From Chryseobacterium indologenes (GTDB lineage Bacteria; Bacteroidota; Bacteroidia; Flavobacteriales; Weeksellaceae), in NCBI RefSeq assembly GCF_002025665.1, contig NZ_CP018786.1, positions 806,001 through 870,000 of the forward strand: a DNA stretch of 64,000 nucleotides, in the 5' to 3' direction. Both the position numbers and the translations under genes were made by a program. The notes under the pieces are model-generated. The model was not told the origin of the DNA. It was given only the letters and a program-made list of their open reading frames with translations, and did not search any database. This document shows, piece after piece, positions 63,667-64,000 of the stretch; position 1 is the first letter of the stretch, and every line of letters starts with the position of its first letter.

Positions 63667-64000
63667 ATGGAATTGCCATTTTACTTAAACTTTAACGACT
63701 TTGAAAGTAATTATTACGATAACCTTGAAAAATGGTTTGAAGAATATCATAATACCAGCGAAACAGATTATCTGAAAGCGCTTGCGGAGCTTTACCGTCC
63801 GTATGTGTATTATAACTTTGCAGATGACATGCTAAAGCCCGATGCCTCCATCGAAGTGAAAGACTGCTTTTTCCCCTATCATGAAAAAATCGGGATCTCT
63901 TTCTGTATTGATAGTGAAAACGGAATTTCCCCATCCAACGGAATCAATCAGGTATTTGAATTTAAAAATATCTCCATGATGGAGTATGCCCAGCATATTC
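63667..64000 (+). CDS. Hypothetical protein, N-terminal part, cut by window edge
   Basis: From the ATG at 63667 the frame is open to the right edge (111 codons). The protein begins MELPFYLNFNDFESNYYDNL, then continues with aromatic and acidic residues (EKWFEEYHNTSETDYLKALA, RPYVYYNFADDMLKPDAS). There is no signal peptide. I do not recognise a family, and the C-terminal part is missing, so nothing more can be said about its role. Confidence 0.6.
   Translation, partial: MELPFYLNFNDFESNYYDNLEKWFEEYHNTSETDYLKALAELYRPYVYYNFADDMLKPDASIEVKDCFFPYHEKIGISFCIDSENGISPSNGINQVFEFKNISMMEYAQHI

Overview
The window looks like an AT-rich chromosomal segment of a Flavobacteriia member, most likely Chryseobacterium or a close relative in the Weeksellaceae. 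The evidence is the complete gldKLMN (type IX secretion/gliding) operon, type A and type B T9SS sorting domains, a GLPGLI protein, a DUF4270 lipoprotein, a DUF6443 RHS protein, a GG-leader bacteriocin-like peptide, and Bacteroidetes-type promoters (TAnnTTTG at -7, sometimes TTG at -33). No Shine-Dalgarno pattern stands out. The species call is inference; no database was searched.

Layout. 1-4000: the edge of a YhcG/DUF1016 nuclease gene and two tandem POT peptide transporters. 4240-6885: a six-cysteine GG-leader peptide, a C39-like/VKOR/thioredoxin fusion and a GLPGLI protein, with an intrinsic terminator between the first two genes. 6955-9084: a DPP-IV-type peptidase. 9306-9980: two small cytoplasmic proteins. 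10470-13421: a sulfatase remnant, an intact Cys-type sulfatase and its formylglycine-generating enzyme. 13424-18392: a glucan phosphorylase, a PD-(D/E)XK-like protein and a T9SS type B adhesin-like protein. 18478-25388: housekeeping (DinB-like protein, MtaB, glutamate-synthase-like FMN protein, FKBP-like lipoprotein, S4 protein, shikimate kinase, Lys-Leu-Lys tRNAs, PanC). 25560-29883: a short GT5 protein, a DUF4270 lipoprotein and GlmS. 29992-34769: gldKLMN. 34827-37091: FAD oxidoreductase, SemiSWEET and two small lipoproteins. 37729-43988: a small membrane protein and an RND efflux operon.

44262-59840 is the accessory heart of the window. It holds a T9SS-sorted protein, an RHS-like partner and a full-length secreted RHS/DUF6443 protein with a C-terminal toxin-like domain. 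Downstream lie two promoterless, 5'-truncated RHS C-terminal cassettes, each with a different tip and its own candidate immunity gene (a lipoprotein and a membrane protein). Two further orphan genes follow. The array carries two near-identical HTH regulator genes on the opposite strand, recurrent palindrome-plus-terminator elements, a perfect 22-bp inverted repeat and a long array of degenerate 21-22-bp tandem repeats. I read it as an orphan-tip reservoir of a polymorphic toxin locus. The window ends with Map, an azoreductase, an M20 peptidase and a partial unknown gene.

The two candidates for less-described biology are the leader-peptide/C39-like-VKOR-Trx unit and the RHS orphan-cassette array with its HTH genes and repeats. 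Functions are from recognised motifs and family resemblance. Several start codons were moved from the longest open frame to an internal ATG where the upstream start is TTG or lies in a promoter, terminator or signal-peptide-incompatible extension.
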